Below, piece by piece: positions 9,041 through 18,258 of a stretch of 64,000 bases of DNA (position 1 is its first letter; every line of letters starts with the position of its first letter). Source of the stretch: Marinobacter sp. S6332 (GTDB taxonomy: Bacteria > Pseudomonadota > Gammaproteobacteria > Pseudomonadales > Oleiphilaceae); NCBI RefSeq assembly GCF_023016045.1, contig NZ_JALKAP010000003.1, positions 310,001 to 374,000 of the forward strand, in the 5' to 3' direction. The position numbers were made by a program, and so were the translations under genes. The notes beneath the pieces were generated by a model, which was given only the letters and a program-made list of their open reading frames with translations, was not told the origin of the DNA and ran no database searches.

Positions 9041-11923
9041 CTAAGCTGTGACGATCACCCGAATCCCTTCCAAAGCCAGACTCGCACGCCCAATAGCTTC
9101 CTGTGCAGCCGTTAACTGACTGCGGAAGTAATCAATTTCCTCTTCGCGGATCGCCGGGTTCACTTTTTTCAGGGCCTCCAGTCGGCGAATTTCCGGCTCA
9201 AAGTTTGCCGCTAACTGCTCCAGAGCCTTTTGCTTCATGGGCTCCAAATGCGGTGCAGACAAGCGTTCCACGTGGTCTACCATCGTTTCCACCTGTGGCC
9301 GAATCTGCGGCACAATCGCCTGTGCAGTGCGCCGCCTAATATTGGAGCACAGATCATTCAGTCGATCATGGGGCAGTGCACCAGAAAGCTCTTTACCGTT
9401 CACATCCACCAGCAAACGCAAGGGCGAAACCGGCAAATACCGTGTCAGCTGCAGAGCTTCGGGCGCCGGGCAGTGCACCGTAAACAGGGCTTCCATAAGC
9501 AAGGTTCCTGCTGGCAACGCCTTCACTGACAAGCTTGCCAGTGCAGCCTTGCCCAGCCCGGAACTGGTCACCGAGTCCATCACGCCGGTGACCATAGGGT
9601 GCTCCCAGCTCATAAACCCTATGTCTTCCCGCTCCAGAGCATGCTGGCGATCCCAGGTAACGGTTACACCATCTTCCGGCAACTCGGCAACGTGGCCAGC
9701 CTGATATTGCTCGCCGGGGCGAAGAATGTCGGCATGTTCAGAGTGGTCTTCCACATCCACGCCGAGAATATCGAAGGCTTCCATCATGTAGTCGCGCACT
9801 TGAACGGAGCCTTCTTCCTCTTCAATACCGGCAATCAACGTATCCGCGATATCCCGGCGACAGGAGTTGAGCTCAATCAAAGCATCTCGACCATTCTGTA
9901 GCAGCGTTTTCAGGCGATCAGTCTCAGCCGCCGACGCTTCAACCAGATTATCCAGTACGGACAAGTCGCCTTCGATGGCGCTATTCCACTGCTCGCTAAC
10001 TTTCTCCTGCACCGCCACGCCCACCGCGCAGCTTTCAGAAAACGCACTCAAACCTTCATGGAACCAGCGGTATTGGACCTCCTGCGACGTGTCCCTAAGG
10101 TAAGGAATATGTATATCGATGGTTTCCGTCTGCCCGATGCGGTCAAGTCGCCCAATACGCTGCTCGAGCAAATCGGGGTTTGCGGGCAAATCAAACAGCA
10201 CCAGATGGTGCGCAAACTGGAAGTTGCGACCCTCGCTGCCAATCTCGGAACAAATCAATGCCTGAGCGCCCTGTTCGTCGTCAGCAAAGTAAGCGGCGGC
10301 TCGGTCACGCTCCAAGAGGCTCAAGTGCTCATGGAAGGCGGCGCTGCGAATGCCTGCCCGGAGCTGCAAATACGTTTCCAGAGCCATGGCCGTTTCAGCC
10401 ATGGCACAGATCACCACCACTTTGGCGGGGCGCAAGCTAGCTAGTTTTTTCTCAAGCCAGGCAACTCTCGGATCGTCTGCAAGCCATTGCTCTTCCGGCA
10501 CCGACTGCTCGGGAGCCAAGCCGGGATAGCCAAAGGCTTGATCTTGATACATGGTCGGGCAATCCAAAGGCACCGCATTGGCCCGGCGCTCCGGAAAACC
10601 CTGAATGGCAGCACGAGTATTACGGAACAACACCCGCCCGGTGCCATGACGATCCAGCAGTGCATCTATAATGGACTGGCGTGGGGAGTCCCCTGCTAAC
10701 AACTGCGCCATCTCATCGCCCAACCAGAGTTCCAAGGCCTTGCGGTCTTCCTCTTGGATCTCCGAGTCCTCATCTTGTATACGCCGCACCACATCATTAA
10801 TCGCTTCGTACTGCTGCTCTTCGTCCTGAAACGCCTGTAAATCATGAAACCGTGCAGGGTCGAGCAGTCGCAGCCGGGCGAAGTGGCTAGCCACACCCAC
10901 TTGCTCTGGTGTTGCCGTCAACAACAGTAAGCCTTCACTTACTCCTGAGAGCTCTTCTACCAACTGGTATTCAGGGCTAACCTCCTCCGAACTCCAAGCT
11001 AGGTGATGGGCCTCATCGACAATCATCAGGTCCCAACCTGCCTTCAATGCGTCGGCTTTGGCCTTCGTGCTATTCACCAGAAAATCGAGACTGCAGAGCA
11101 CTAACTGATCGCTTTCAAACGGGTTAACGGACGATTCGTCACCAAAGATGTGATTCATCAAAGCATCGACATCGTCTTCGGAGTCTTTTATCGCATCGTA
11201 GCGGCTCTGATCCACAATAGAGAAACGCAGATTGAAACGCCTTAGCATCTCCACCAGCCACTGATGTATCAGCGAATCCGGCACCACAATCAGCGCCCGC
11301 CGGGCTCGCCCGGTCTGCAGTTGGTAATGCAGAATTAGGCCAGCCTCAATGGTTTTACCAAGGCCCACCTCATCGGCCAAAAGCACCCTTGGTGCATGGC
11401 GTTTCGCAACTTCATGGGCAATGTAAACTTGGTGCTGCAAATGCTGCGTGCGGGCGCCAATCAGCCCGCGTGCGGGGGACGCACGCAGCCGGTCCATGTG
11501 TTGCAATGTGGCGAAGCGCAGGCGGAAGGCGCCATTGCGATCAAACTGGCCTGCAAACAGGCGCTGGTGCGGTGCAGAAAAATTAACGGAGCCTGCGAGC
11601 TTTACTTCGGATATCTGCTCCAAATCCTTTTCATGATCCTCGCCTTCATCTATCGCCTCTGCGTGATAAAGCAGTACACCACCGAGATCTTCAACCGCGC
11701 GCACCAGATATCTGGAACCGTTGAAGGTCTCAATCTCTTCGCCTAGCTGATACACGATGCGCGAAAGCGGCGCGTTATCAATAGCGTAAGTGCGCTCTTC
11801 ATCTGCCGCAGGGAACCCTAAGGTAATCCGCCGGCCAGAAATGTCTGTCACTATTCCTAGACCAAGCGCTGTATCACTGTGGCTGACCCAGCGCTGACCT
11901 ATAGCAAAATCCGATGCGTCCAA
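9041..11923 (-). CDS. rapA: RNA polymerase-associated helicase RapA (TTG start)
   Basis: A Swi2/Snf2-type ATPase that recycles RNA polymerase, about 960 residues (E. coli 968). The N-terminal Tudor-like part (GQRWVSHSDTALGLG) is followed by the helicase motifs LLADEVGLGKTIEAGLI (Walker A), MIVDEAHHL (DEAH), LLTATPEQ and QRIGRLDRIGQ. I choose the TTG at 11923: GGAGG lies just before it (11928-11932), it brings the start into register with E. coli RapA, and it removes a 50-bp overlap with the upstream gene that an ATG at 11989 would need. The cysZ stop is only 16 bp upstream, so the two are probably co-transcribed. Confidence 0.93.
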   Translation of the reverse strand: MDASDFAIGQRWVSHSDTALGLGIVTDISGRRITLGFPAADEERTYAIDNAPLSRIVYQLGEEIETFNGSRYLVRAVEDLGGVLLYHAEAIDEGEDHEKDLEQISEVKLAGSVNFSAPHQRLFAGQFDRNGAFRLRFATLQHMDRLRASPARGLIGARTQHLQHQVYIAHEVAKRHAPRVLLADEVGLGKTIEAGLILHYQLQTGRARRALIVVPDSLIHQWLVEMLRRFNLRFSIVDQSRYDAIKDSEDDVDALMNHIFGDESSVNPFESDQLVLCSLDFLVNSTKAKADALKAGWDLMIVDEAHHLAWSSEEVSPEYQLVEELSGVSEGLLLLTATPEQVGVASHFARLRLLDPARFHDLQAFQDEEQQYEAINDVVRRIQDEDSEIQEEDRKALELWLGDEMAQLLAGDSPRQSIIDALLDRHGTGRVLFRNTRAAIQGFPERRANAVPLDCPTMYQDQAFGYPGLAPEQSVPEEQWLADDPRVAWLEKKLASLRPAKVVVICAMAETAMALETYLQLRAGIRSAAFHEHLSLLERDRAAAYFADDEQGAQALICSEIGSEGRNFQFAHHLVLFDLPANPDLLEQRIGRLDRIGQTETIDIHIPYLRDTSQEVQYRWFHEGLSAFSESCAVGVAVQEKVSEQWNSAIEGDLSVLDNLVEASAAETDRLKTLLQNGRDALIELNSCRRDIADTLIAGIEEEEGSVQVRDYMMEAFDILGVDVEDHSEHADILRPGEQYQAGHVAELPEDGVTVTWDRQHALEREDIGFMSWEHPMVTGVMDSVTSSGLGKAALASLSVKALPAGTLLMEALFTVHCPAPEALQLTRYLPVSPLRLLVDVNGKELSGALPHDRLNDLCSNIRRRTAQAIVPQIRPQVETMVDHVERLSAPHLEPMKQKALEQLAANFEPEIRRLEALKKVNPAIREEEIDYFRSQLTAAQEAIGRASLALEGIRVIVTA

Positions 11924-11939
11924 AAAACCTCCAGACTCT

Positions 11940-12689
11940 TTAGTTTCGTGTTGCGCCCTTCTCGCGCACCCAATAGGCAGTCGCACCACACACTGCGGCA
12001 GGAACTACGACCAAATTAAGAACCGGCACCATAGCGGCCAAAGCCACTGGCAGCCCGAAGCCCAAAGCAGACAAGCGAGTATCGGCAAGCAGCTGGCGCA
12101 GCGCCTTAAAGCTCACCTTGTGATTGTCCGCCGGGTAATCCACGTATTGCAGCGCCATCATCCAGCTGTTGAACAAAAACCACAGCACGGCCGCGAACAC
12201 GTTGACCACCGGAATAAGGCCAATAATAAACAGGCCCAAAGCTCGGGGTAGGTAATAGGCGATCTTCTGGACCTCGCGCCAAAGCGCCCGAGGAATGTCT
12301 TTTATGATGGTTGCCCAGCCGTCATCGGTGCTAACTTCCTGACCGGTAAGATGCTTCTCCGTCAGTTCTGCCAAGTAACCATAGAATGGCGAGCCAATAA
12401 GGTTTGCGATAATCACAAAACCGTAAGCCAACATGAGCAGGATTACAGCGCCATATAAAATCCAGAACAACCAGTCCAACGCCTGCAACCAGACCCAGTC
12501 GGGAAGCCAACCCATCGCAGTCGCAATTAATACGCTGAACAGCTCGCCCAGAAAATAAAACAGCAACCCGAAGAGAAAAATATTGATTACAAGCGGAATG
12601 ACAACGAATAGCCGCAAACCAGGCTGGCGAATCAGGCTAAAGCCTTCACCCAAATAGCCCAGTCCACGAAAAAAATTACCTCTGAGCAT
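11940..12689 (-). CDS. cysZ: CysZ-like sulfate transporter (EI24 family)
   Basis: A 249-residue polytopic membrane protein. CysZ of E. coli (253 residues) mediates sulfate uptake for cysteine synthesis. Family stretches include FFRGLGYLGEGFSLI, NLIGSPFYGYLAELTE and GLFIIGLIPVVNVFAAVLWF, with hydrophobic helices at about 25-60, 75-110, 165-195 and 210-240. The ATG at 12689, preceded by GGAGGG, fits the family length better than the upstream ATG at 12731. No other sulfate-assimilation genes are nearby; it heads a probable cysZ-rapA transcript. Confidence 0.87.
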   Translation of the reverse strand: MLRGNFFRGLGYLGEGFSLIRQPGLRLFVVIPLVINIFLFGLLFYFLGELFSVLIATAMGWLPDWVWLQALDWLFWILYGAVILLMLAYGFVIIANLIGSPFYGYLAELTEKHLTGQEVSTDDGWATIIKDIPRALWREVQKIAYYLPRALGLFIIGLIPVVNVFAAVLWFLFNSWMMALQYVDYPADNHKVSFKALRQLLADTRLSALGFGLPVALAAMVPVLNLVVVPAAVCGATAYWVREKGATRN

Positions 12690-12786
12690 CGCCGATCGGC
12701 CCTCCGCTTCAATGACAGTGACGGGGCGCAAAGCATATCATGTTGAAAACCTTCACACAGCCAGAGAACTCTGACGGATTTCACCA

Positions 12787-13191
12787 ATGGCAACACTGAA
12801 ACACCAACTGACCGTTTTGTTGCACTGCCGCCCGTTGTGGCGCCTTGCCCTGTTGCTGTCAGTTGTCGCTATCGGATTTCTGGCAACCACAAACAGCAGT
12901 TACCCGATACCTTCCGCCCCGAGCGACAAAGTGAACCATCTAATCGCCTTTGTTGAGCTCACCATTCTCACACGACTGGCCTGGCCACAGCTCCGGGCTA
13001 TCTGGTACGCACCGGTTTTACTGGCGTTTGGGCTGGGCATCGAGGCCGTACAGGCCAACCTGCCATACAGAGACTTTTCGCTGATGGACGTCGCCGCAGA
13101 CGGCGCAGGCATTTTAATCGGACTCCTACCCTGGCCGGGACTACGCAAAGTGAGCCATCAGGGTTTGAGAGATTCGCCCAACTCCGTGTGA
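12787..13191 (+). CDS. VanZ-like small membrane protein
   Basis: A 134-residue protein with about four predicted membrane helices. It carries the VanZ-family pattern DKVNHLIAFVEL, then GLGIEAVQANLPYRDFSLMD and VAADGAGILIG. VanZ confers low teicoplanin resistance in enterococci, but the role of these short proteobacterial members is not known, so I assign no function. Its stop codon lies inside the GacA-type palindrome that begins at 13187. It is divergent from cysZ. Confidence 0.75.
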   Translation: MATLKHQLTVLLHCRPLWRLALLLSVVAIGFLATTNSSYPIPSAPSDKVNHLIAFVELTILTRLAWPQLRAIWYAPVLLAFGLGIEAVQANLPYRDFSLMDVAADGAGILIGLLPWPGLRKVSHQGLRDSPNSV

Positions 13192-13204
13192 GATATATCT
13201 CACA
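13187..13204. promoter_or_regulatory. GacA/UvrY-type upstream activating sequence
   Basis: TGTGAGATATATCTCACA is a perfect 18-bp palindrome of the form TGTRAG-N6-CTYACA, the site bound by GacA/UvrY response regulators upstream of CsrB/RsmX/Y/Z genes. A further half-site, TGTGAGATCTTG, follows at 13210-13221. The palindrome is centred about 180 bp before the proposed RNA start, the distance typical of rsm genes. An AT-rich stretch (about 13266-13300) lies between site and promoter. It overlaps the last codons of the VanZ-like gene. Confidence 0.8.
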
Positions 13205-13374
13205 AGCATGTGAGATCTTGCAGTGATCTGACGTGCGCAGAGGCCAGACTATCGCCTCAGAAAACCCTAAAATACTGATATGATTAATCTTTATTAATTC
13301 CAGCCGACAACCCTTTAGCAAAGACAGGCTAGAACCCGCAGGTTTCGATCATCAACCGTTGGTATAGTGATTTC

Positions 13375-13602
13375 GTTAGGGATGGCAAGGAAATGGACGA
13401 CGCACTGGATGCACCCCGGCATGGAATGCAGGGAGAAGCAGGGATACATGGATATCTGGCTTAAGGGATAACTATTCGGATTGCTGGCTCGGATGCTGGC
13501 ACCACGGAGTGGCAAATGGATTCGCAACAAGGCTGTTGCACTCAGCGCAAGGATGCGCCGACCTGTTCCGGTAAAGGGCAGCCCTAGGGCTGCCCTTTTT
13601 TT
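13375..13602 (+). ncRNA. CsrB/RsmZ-type small RNA (CsrA/RsmA antagonist)
   Basis: A roughly 228-nt RNA that would sequester the translational regulator CsrA/RsmA. Between 13380 and 13553 there are 14 GGA motifs. Several sit in hairpin loops: GCA-CTGGA-TGC (13402-13412), GCAT-GGA-ATGC (13419-13429), GATA-CATGGA-TATC (13443-13456), CCAC-GGA-GTGG (13502-13512) and GCGCA-AGGA-TGCGC (13545-13558). A -10 box TATAGT (13363-13368) places the 5' end near 13375; the -35 is weak, as expected for an activator-dependent promoter. A GacA-type site lies about 180 bp upstream and an intrinsic terminator ends it. An open reading frame runs through it but is only the upstream extension of mnmH. Which Csr/Rsm name applies cannot be told from structure alone. 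Confidence 0.87.
13573..13602 (+). terminator. Intrinsic terminator of the CsrB/RsmZ-type RNA
   Basis: GGGCAGCC-CTAG-GGCTGCCC hairpin (13576-13595), preceded by AAA and followed by seven T residues (13596-13602). The A and T tracts extend the stem. Confidence 0.92.
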
Positions 13603-13660
13603 ATTCCGTGTTCCATCCGTTATACTGCCGCCTCATTCTGGCAAGCGACTGAGCCCTGTC

Positions 13661-14764
13661 ATGGCAAGCAGACCCGATACCGACAATTATCTTTCCCTAT
13701 TCCTAAACGACACCCCGCTGATGGATGTACGGGCGCCCGTAGAATTCGCCAAAGGCAGCTTCCCGTGTGCTCAAAACGCTCCCCTGATGAATGACGAAGA
13801 GCGGCATCGGGTGGGAATCTGTTACAAGGAGAAGGGGCAGGATGAAGCCATACGGCTTGGGCATCAGCTGGTTTCGGGCGATATTCAAGCCCAGAGAATT
13901 GAAACCTGGAAACGGTTTATAGCCAACCATCCCGAGGGTTACTTATTCTGTTTCCGGGGCGGTTTGCGGTCCAGACTCACCCAGCAGTGGATCAAAGAAG
14001 CCGGTATTGATTACCCTCTCATTAAGGGTGGCTACAAAGCTTTACGCCGTTTTCTTATCGACAACCTCGACAACCTCATTGAAGCCGGTGATTTCCGCAT
14101 TCTTAGCGGGCGCACGGGAACCGGAAAAACACGCGTTCTGCAGCAACTCCCCAACCCGGTAGATTTGGAAGGGCTGGCAAATCACAGAGGCTCCAGTTTC
14201 GGGCGTCAGGTAACACCACAACCCTCGCAAATAGACTTTGAAAACCGGTTGGCCGTTGCCATGCTCAAAGCACACCACCTAACAGGCGGGCCGATTTATC
14301 TTGAAGATGAAAGCCGTCTTGTCGGCCGCTGCGCCCTGCCCGATGCATTGAAAGAACGGATGACCCGTGCGCCGCTTCTTGTCCTCGAGCAATCGTTAGA
14401 AGAGCGCACACGCATTATCCGGGAAGACTACGTAGAGGGGATGTGCGCCGACTACATGAAGCGAGACGGGGAGCAAGCAGGCTGGCTGAATTTCTGCGAC
14501 TACCTGCTTGGCGCGCTCGAACGCATAAGCAAGCGTCTGGGCGGCGAACGCCACAGCCAGCTACGGGACCTTATGGAGCAAGCCCTGCAGCAACAGGAAA
14601 GCCGTGGTGACGTTTACGGCCATGACGCTTGGATCCAGCCCCTGCTGCAAAATTACTACGACCCCATGTACGACTACCAACTTAGCCAGAAGCAAGGGCA
14701 AATTCTTATTCGAGGCGACGCGGATACCGTAATTGCTTGGGCTAGCAACAATATCTCTACATAA
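13661..14764 (+). CDS. mnmH: tRNA 2-selenouridine synthase
   Basis: A 367-residue enzyme (also called SelU or YbbB) that replaces sulfur by selenium in the wobble 2-thiouridine of Lys, Glu and Gln tRNAs through a geranylated intermediate. The N-terminal rhodanese domain carries the active Cys97 in LFCFRGGLRS, and the C-terminal part has the P-loop GRTGTGKT (150-157) and VDLEGLANHRGSSFG. The ATG at 13661 gives the family length; the reading frame stays open upstream through the small RNA, but that part is not conserved protein. The ribosome site is weak. No selD or selA is in the window. Confidence 0.95.
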   Translation: MASRPDTDNYLSLFLNDTPLMDVRAPVEFAKGSFPCAQNAPLMNDEERHRVGICYKEKGQDEAIRLGHQLVSGDIQAQRIETWKRFIANHPEGYLFCFRGGLRSRLTQQWIKEAGIDYPLIKGGYKALRRFLIDNLDNLIEAGDFRILSGRTGTGKTRVLQQLPNPVDLEGLANHRGSSFGRQVTPQPSQIDFENRLAVAMLKAHHLTGGPIYLEDESRLVGRCALPDALKERMTRAPLLVLEQSLEERTRIIREDYVEGMCADYMKRDGEQAGWLNFCDYLLGALERISKRLGGERHSQLRDLMEQALQQQESRGDVYGHDAWIQPLLQNYYDPMYDYQLSQKQGQILIRGDADTVIAWASNNIST

Positions 14765-14900
14765 GCACTATGAGTACCCGCTGCAACTCCGATATACCCC
14801 GGCTGCCTTGTCTGCTATAAAAAGCCGTGAACTCATCCGGCTGCACCGGAACCCCACTAAAACGATAATTAACTAATAACAGGAATCAAAAGGAGTCCTT

Positions 14901-15734
14901 ATGGAAGACCTATTTAGCGCAGACGGTCGCGCTTCTGAATACGTGGATCAGGCCATTGCACTGATCATGACCTATGCTCCAAAAGTTTTGCTGGCCATTA
15001 TTACGCTGATTATCGGTATGTGGCTGATCAATCGCTTTGTGAATGTTTTGGATGCAAAACTTGGCAAGAAAGATCCCACCCTTAACAAGTTTTTGTGTGG
15101 GTTGATTGGCGCTGTTCTAAAAATTCTGCTGCTGATCTCTGTTGCCTCGATGGTAGGCATCGCTACCACTTCCTTTGTCGCTATCATTGGTGCCGCAGGC
15201 TTGGCTGTTGGTCTTGCTCTGCAGGGCAGTCTGGGGAACTTTGCCGGTGGCGTGCTGATTCTGATCTTCAAGCCGTTCAAGGTGGGCGATGTGATTGAAG
15301 CTCAGGGTTTTCTGGGCTCAGTGCGTGAAATCAGTATTCTCTATACGGTTGTGGACACCTTTGATAATCGCCGGGTAGTGATTCCCAACGGCGAGTTATC
15401 CAACTCCAGCCTGACCAACATGAGCGTCTACGACACACGCCGTTGCGACATGAAGTTCGGCATTGGATACAACGACGATATCGACAAAGCCAAGAGCATT
15501 TGCAAGCGCCTTATCGAAGAAGATGAGCGTGCGCTCAAAGACCCTGCACCACTAATTGTGGTGGGCGGCCTTGGCGACAGCTCTGTTGACCTTACTGTTC
15601 GGGCCTGGACAAAGTCTGGGGACTTATGGCCGTTTTACTGGGACATGCAAGAGCGTGTGAAAAAAGCCTTTGATGCGGAAGGTATCTCCATTCCCTTTCC
15701 CCAGCGCGACGTTCACATGTACAAAACCGAGTGA
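14901..15734 (+). CDS. mscS: Small-conductance mechanosensitive channel MscS
   Basis: A 277-residue inner-membrane channel (E. coli MscS 286) that opens under membrane tension to release osmolytes in hypo-osmotic shock. Helix TM3 has the glycine/alanine packing pattern GAAGLAVGLALQGSLGNFAGG, split here as GAAGLAVGLALQ then GSLGNFAGGV. The beta domain follows with PFKVGDVIEA and VVIPNGELSNSSLTN, and the C-terminal alpha/beta cage ends at SIPFPQRDVH. AAGGAG precedes the ATG. It is probably a single-gene unit. Confidence 0.95.
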   Translation: MEDLFSADGRASEYVDQAIALIMTYAPKVLLAIITLIIGMWLINRFVNVLDAKLGKKDPTLNKFLCGLIGAVLKILLLISVASMVGIATTSFVAIIGAAGLAVGLALQGSLGNFAGGVLILIFKPFKVGDVIEAQGFLGSVREISILYTVVDTFDNRRVVIPNGELSNSSLTNMSVYDTRRCDMKFGIGYNDDIDKAKSICKRLIEEDERALKDPAPLIVVGGLGDSSVDLTVRAWTKSGDLWPFYWDMQERVKKAFDAEGISIPFPQRDVHMYKTE

Positions 15735-15808
15735 AATAGCAATCCGTATCACATAGATACAACCCGTTACTCGCAAACAGTACAACCTAAGCTAAGCTGA
15801 CCAATAAT

Positions 15809-15830
15809 GACGGGGCCCAATGGCCCCGTC
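15809..15830. other. GC-rich hairpin downstream of mscS
   Basis: GACGGGGCC-CAAT-GGCCCCGTC, a 9-bp perfect stem 75 bp past the mscS stop. There is no T run after it on the plus strand, so it is either an mRNA 3'-end stabiliser or a weak terminator. Confidence 0.45.
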
Positions 15831-15903
15831 AGAACGCCGCCGGAGCAGGCTACATATGCCGACCGTTTCGGATAGTTGTCATTGCTGGTAGGAGGCTTTC
15901 TCT

Positions 15904-16458
15904 ATGCCGATACAGCAGCTAAAAGAATTTCTTGATGGGGCCAATGTTGAATACATGTGCCTCACTCACCCTCCCGCATTTACTGCTCAGGATCTTGCTC
16001 ATCACGTAAAAATTGCGGGTGATAAGGTCGTTAAAACTGTCATTATCGAACTTGATGGAAAAATGGCGATGCTGGTTATGCCAGCAACCTGGCGCGTGCG
16101 CTGGGAGAGCCTTTCCCGCATTTTGGATACCGACTTTGTTGATCTTGCCGATGAGCAGGCATTTCAGGACCGTTTCCCGGACTGTGAAGTCGGTGCCATG
16201 CCACCTTTCGGCAACCTGTTTGGGATGACCGTCTACTGCGCCGAGCCGCTAACGGAACAGCCCGAGCTAGCCTTTGCCGCAGGCAGCCATACTGAAACCC
16301 TGCATATGAAAACACAGGATTTCCTGAATCTGGTTCAGCCCATGGTACTCAATCGAGGCTTTAACAAACCCGGCGCCCAGAAGCCCGCTTGGTTGTTGAA
16401 AGGACGTCGCCAGCCCGGGGAACACTCGGAACAACAGGCATCCGGGATGCTAGGTTAA
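15904..16458 (+). CDS. YbaK/aminoacyl-tRNA deacylase-domain protein
   Basis: A 184-residue protein whose first 150 residues form the YbaK/ProX editing fold, which hydrolyses mischarged aminoacyl-tRNAs. It shows THPPAFTAQDLAHH, GDKVVKTVIIELDGK, where the Lys is the usual catalytic position, and GAMPPFGNLFGM, the family's substrate loop. A 30-residue basic tail follows. AGGAGG sits upstream of the ATG. The particular amino acid edited cannot be told. It precedes the flavin hydroxylase gene on the same strand by 85 bp. Confidence 0.83.
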   Translation: MPIQQLKEFLDGANVEYMCLTHPPAFTAQDLAHHVKIAGDKVVKTVIIELDGKMAMLVMPATWRVRWESLSRILDTDFVDLADEQAFQDRFPDCEVGAMPPFGNLFGMTVYCAEPLTEQPELAFAAGSHTETLHMKTQDFLNLVQPMVLNRGFNKPGAQKPAWLLKGRRQPGEHSEQQASGMLG

Positions 16459-16543
16459 TATTGCTATTGCATTCGGCTTGACCCCGGTCGCTTGTCTGAT
16501 CGTTGCCATCGCGTAAACTGTGGGCATCAGACAGGAAACCGAT

Positions 16544-17839
16544 ATGACTCAAGCATTTGATATTGTGATTGTCGGCGCTGGCATGGTTGGCGCCGCACTT
16601 GCTACTGGCCTCGGGCAGGATGGCTTCAGCGTCGCGATGGTTGATCGCGCACCTGCACCCAAGTTCGATCCGGGCTCTGCCCCCGATATACGCGTTTCGG
16701 CCCTCAGCGCTGGAAGCGAACGCTACCTACGAAGTCTGGGCGCTTGGGACAATATCCTCAATATGCGCGCAACACCCTATAGCCGCCTAGCGGTGTGGGA
16801 TGAAACCCCTCATCCATTAAGCAATTTGCTACCGCGCACGTCCAATCAGGTGGAATTTGATGCCGCCGGGCTGAACACCTCTCACCTTGGCCATATTGTT
16901 GAAAACTCCGTAACCCAGCAGGGCCTTTGGCAGGCTGCACAAGCCGAGCCCTCGGTTACCATTCTGGCAGGCAAGGGCGTCACTGGCATTACCCAGACTG
17001 ATGGTCAGGCCAAGGTTGTACTTGAGGGTGGCGAGGAGCTGACCGCCGCACTCATTATTGGTGCCGACGGCGCGCAATCCCGGGTGCGGGACATGGCGGG
17101 GATCGGAGTTACCCGGAACCAGTACGGTCAGCAGGCCATGGTTATTTCTGTGCGTTATCAGGGGCCGGTGCAAGATATCACCTGGCAGGGGTTTTACCCT
17201 TCCGGCCCCAGAGCCTTTCTACCGCTCTACAGCGCAGGCTCCAGTCACTCTGGGGAAAGCCGTGCTTCACTGGTGTGGTACGACTCGCCAGAGGAAATCG
17301 CCCGCCTGAAAACCCTGAGCAATGAAGCCTTGGTGATGGAGATACAGAATGGCTTCCCGGCCGAACTGCCACAGCTCACCCACATTGAAGATCGCGCCAG
17401 CTTTCCTATCGCCCGCCAGCACGCCAAACACTACTCGGAGGGGCGTATAGTGTTAGTGGGGGACGCCGCTCACACCATCAACCCCTTAGCGGGACAGGGC
17501 GTAAACCTTGGCTTTCAGGATGCCCAGTGCTTGCAGCGTCTTTTGAAAGAAGCCAAGAGAGCCGGAGACGATCTGGCCAAGCCCTCATGGTTGGCCAGCT
17601 ATGAGCAGCAACGGCGACCTGCGAACAGGCGTATGATGTTCGCCATGGATGCGTTTTATCATCTGTTTAGCAACCAGATTCCGCCGCTTCATTTGCTCCG
17701 GAACCTCGGCTTGGGCACGGCCCGTGCCCTGCCCTTCGCGCGCAATCGGGTGGCACGCTATGCCATGGGAATCGACGATGAGCTACCAGCGGTTATCCGG
17801 CAATTAACATCCCGGTTGCCGGGCCTGAGCCAGCTTTGA
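16544..17839 (+). CDS. UbiH/COQ6-family FAD-dependent hydroxylase
   Basis: A 431-residue class A flavoprotein monooxygenase, probably one of the ubiquinone-ring hydroxylases (UbiH, UbiI or UbiF). Fingerprints are the dinucleotide motif [15 protein letters not shown], the DG motif [10 protein letters not shown] and the GD motif [20 protein letters not shown]. The ATG at 16544 follows AGGAAA; a GTG at 16520 is also in frame but has no ribosome site. It lies 34 bp before the HIT gene. Which ring position it hydroxylates cannot be settled by reading the sequence. Confidence 0.85.
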   Translation: MTQAFDIVIVGAGMVGAALATGLGQDGFSVAMVDRAPAPKFDPGSAPDIRVSALSAGSERYLRSLGAWDNILNMRATPYSRLAVWDETPHPLSNLLPRTSNQVEFDAAGLNTSHLGHIVENSVTQQGLWQAAQAEPSVTILAGKGVTGITQTDGQAKVVLEGGEELTAALIIGADGAQSRVRDMAGIGVTRNQYGQQAMVISVRYQGPVQDITWQGFYPSGPRAFLPLYSAGSSHSGESRASLVWYDSPEEIARLKTLSNEALVMEIQNGFPAELPQLTHIEDRASFPIARQHAKHYSEGRIVLVGDAAHTINPLAGQGVNLGFQDAQCLQRLLKEAKRAGDDLAKPSWLASYEQQRRPANRRMMFAMDAFYHLFSNQIPPLHLLRNLGLGTARALPFARNRVARYAMGIDDELPAVIRQLTSRLPGLSQL

Positions 17840-17873
17840 ATATTTGGACAACGATAAACAAAAGGAAGCCAAA

Positions 17874-18239
17874 ATGTCAGAAACGCTTTTCACCAAGATC
17901 ATTAATCGCGAAATCCCGGCTGATATCGTTTATGAAGACGACATCAGCTTGGCGTTTCGCGATATCAATCCGCAAGCACCGGTACACCTGCTGATCATCC
18001 CCAAAAAGCTGATCGCTACCATCAATGATATCGAGGAGATGGACCGAGAGCTGGTCGGCCATCTTTACTGGGTAGCCGCCAAGCTCGCGAAAGAGATGGG
18101 CTTTGCCGAAGACGGCTATCGCACTGTGATGAACTGCGGTGAAAACTCCGGCCAGACCGTATTCCACATTCACCTGCATCTATTGGCAGGCAAACCTCTA
18201 GGCTGGCCGCCGTATACCGACAAAATGAAGCAGGCCTGA
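17874..18239 (+). CDS. HIT-family nucleotide hydrolase (HinT-like)
   Basis: A 121-residue histidine-triad protein, typically a purine nucleoside phosphoramidase. The triad HIHLHLL is at residues 98-104 and the domain begins [18 protein letters not shown]. The ATG at 17874 is chosen because AAGGAAG precedes it. It follows the flavin hydroxylase on the same strand and converges with phoU. Confidence 0.93.
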   Translation: MSETLFTKIINREIPADIVYEDDISLAFRDINPQAPVHLLIIPKKLIATINDIEEMDRELVGHLYWVAAKLAKEMGFAEDGYRTVMNCGENSGQTVFHIHLHLLAGKPLGWPPYTDKMKQA

Positions 18240-18258
18240 AGCTCGGATACATTGGGGC

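Noticed and set aside
13481..13660. In-frame N-terminal extension of mnmH (60 codons) through the small RNA
   Set aside because: The extension has no family similarity and lies in the GGA hairpins and terminator; MnmH length and its rhodanese start fit the ATG at 13661.
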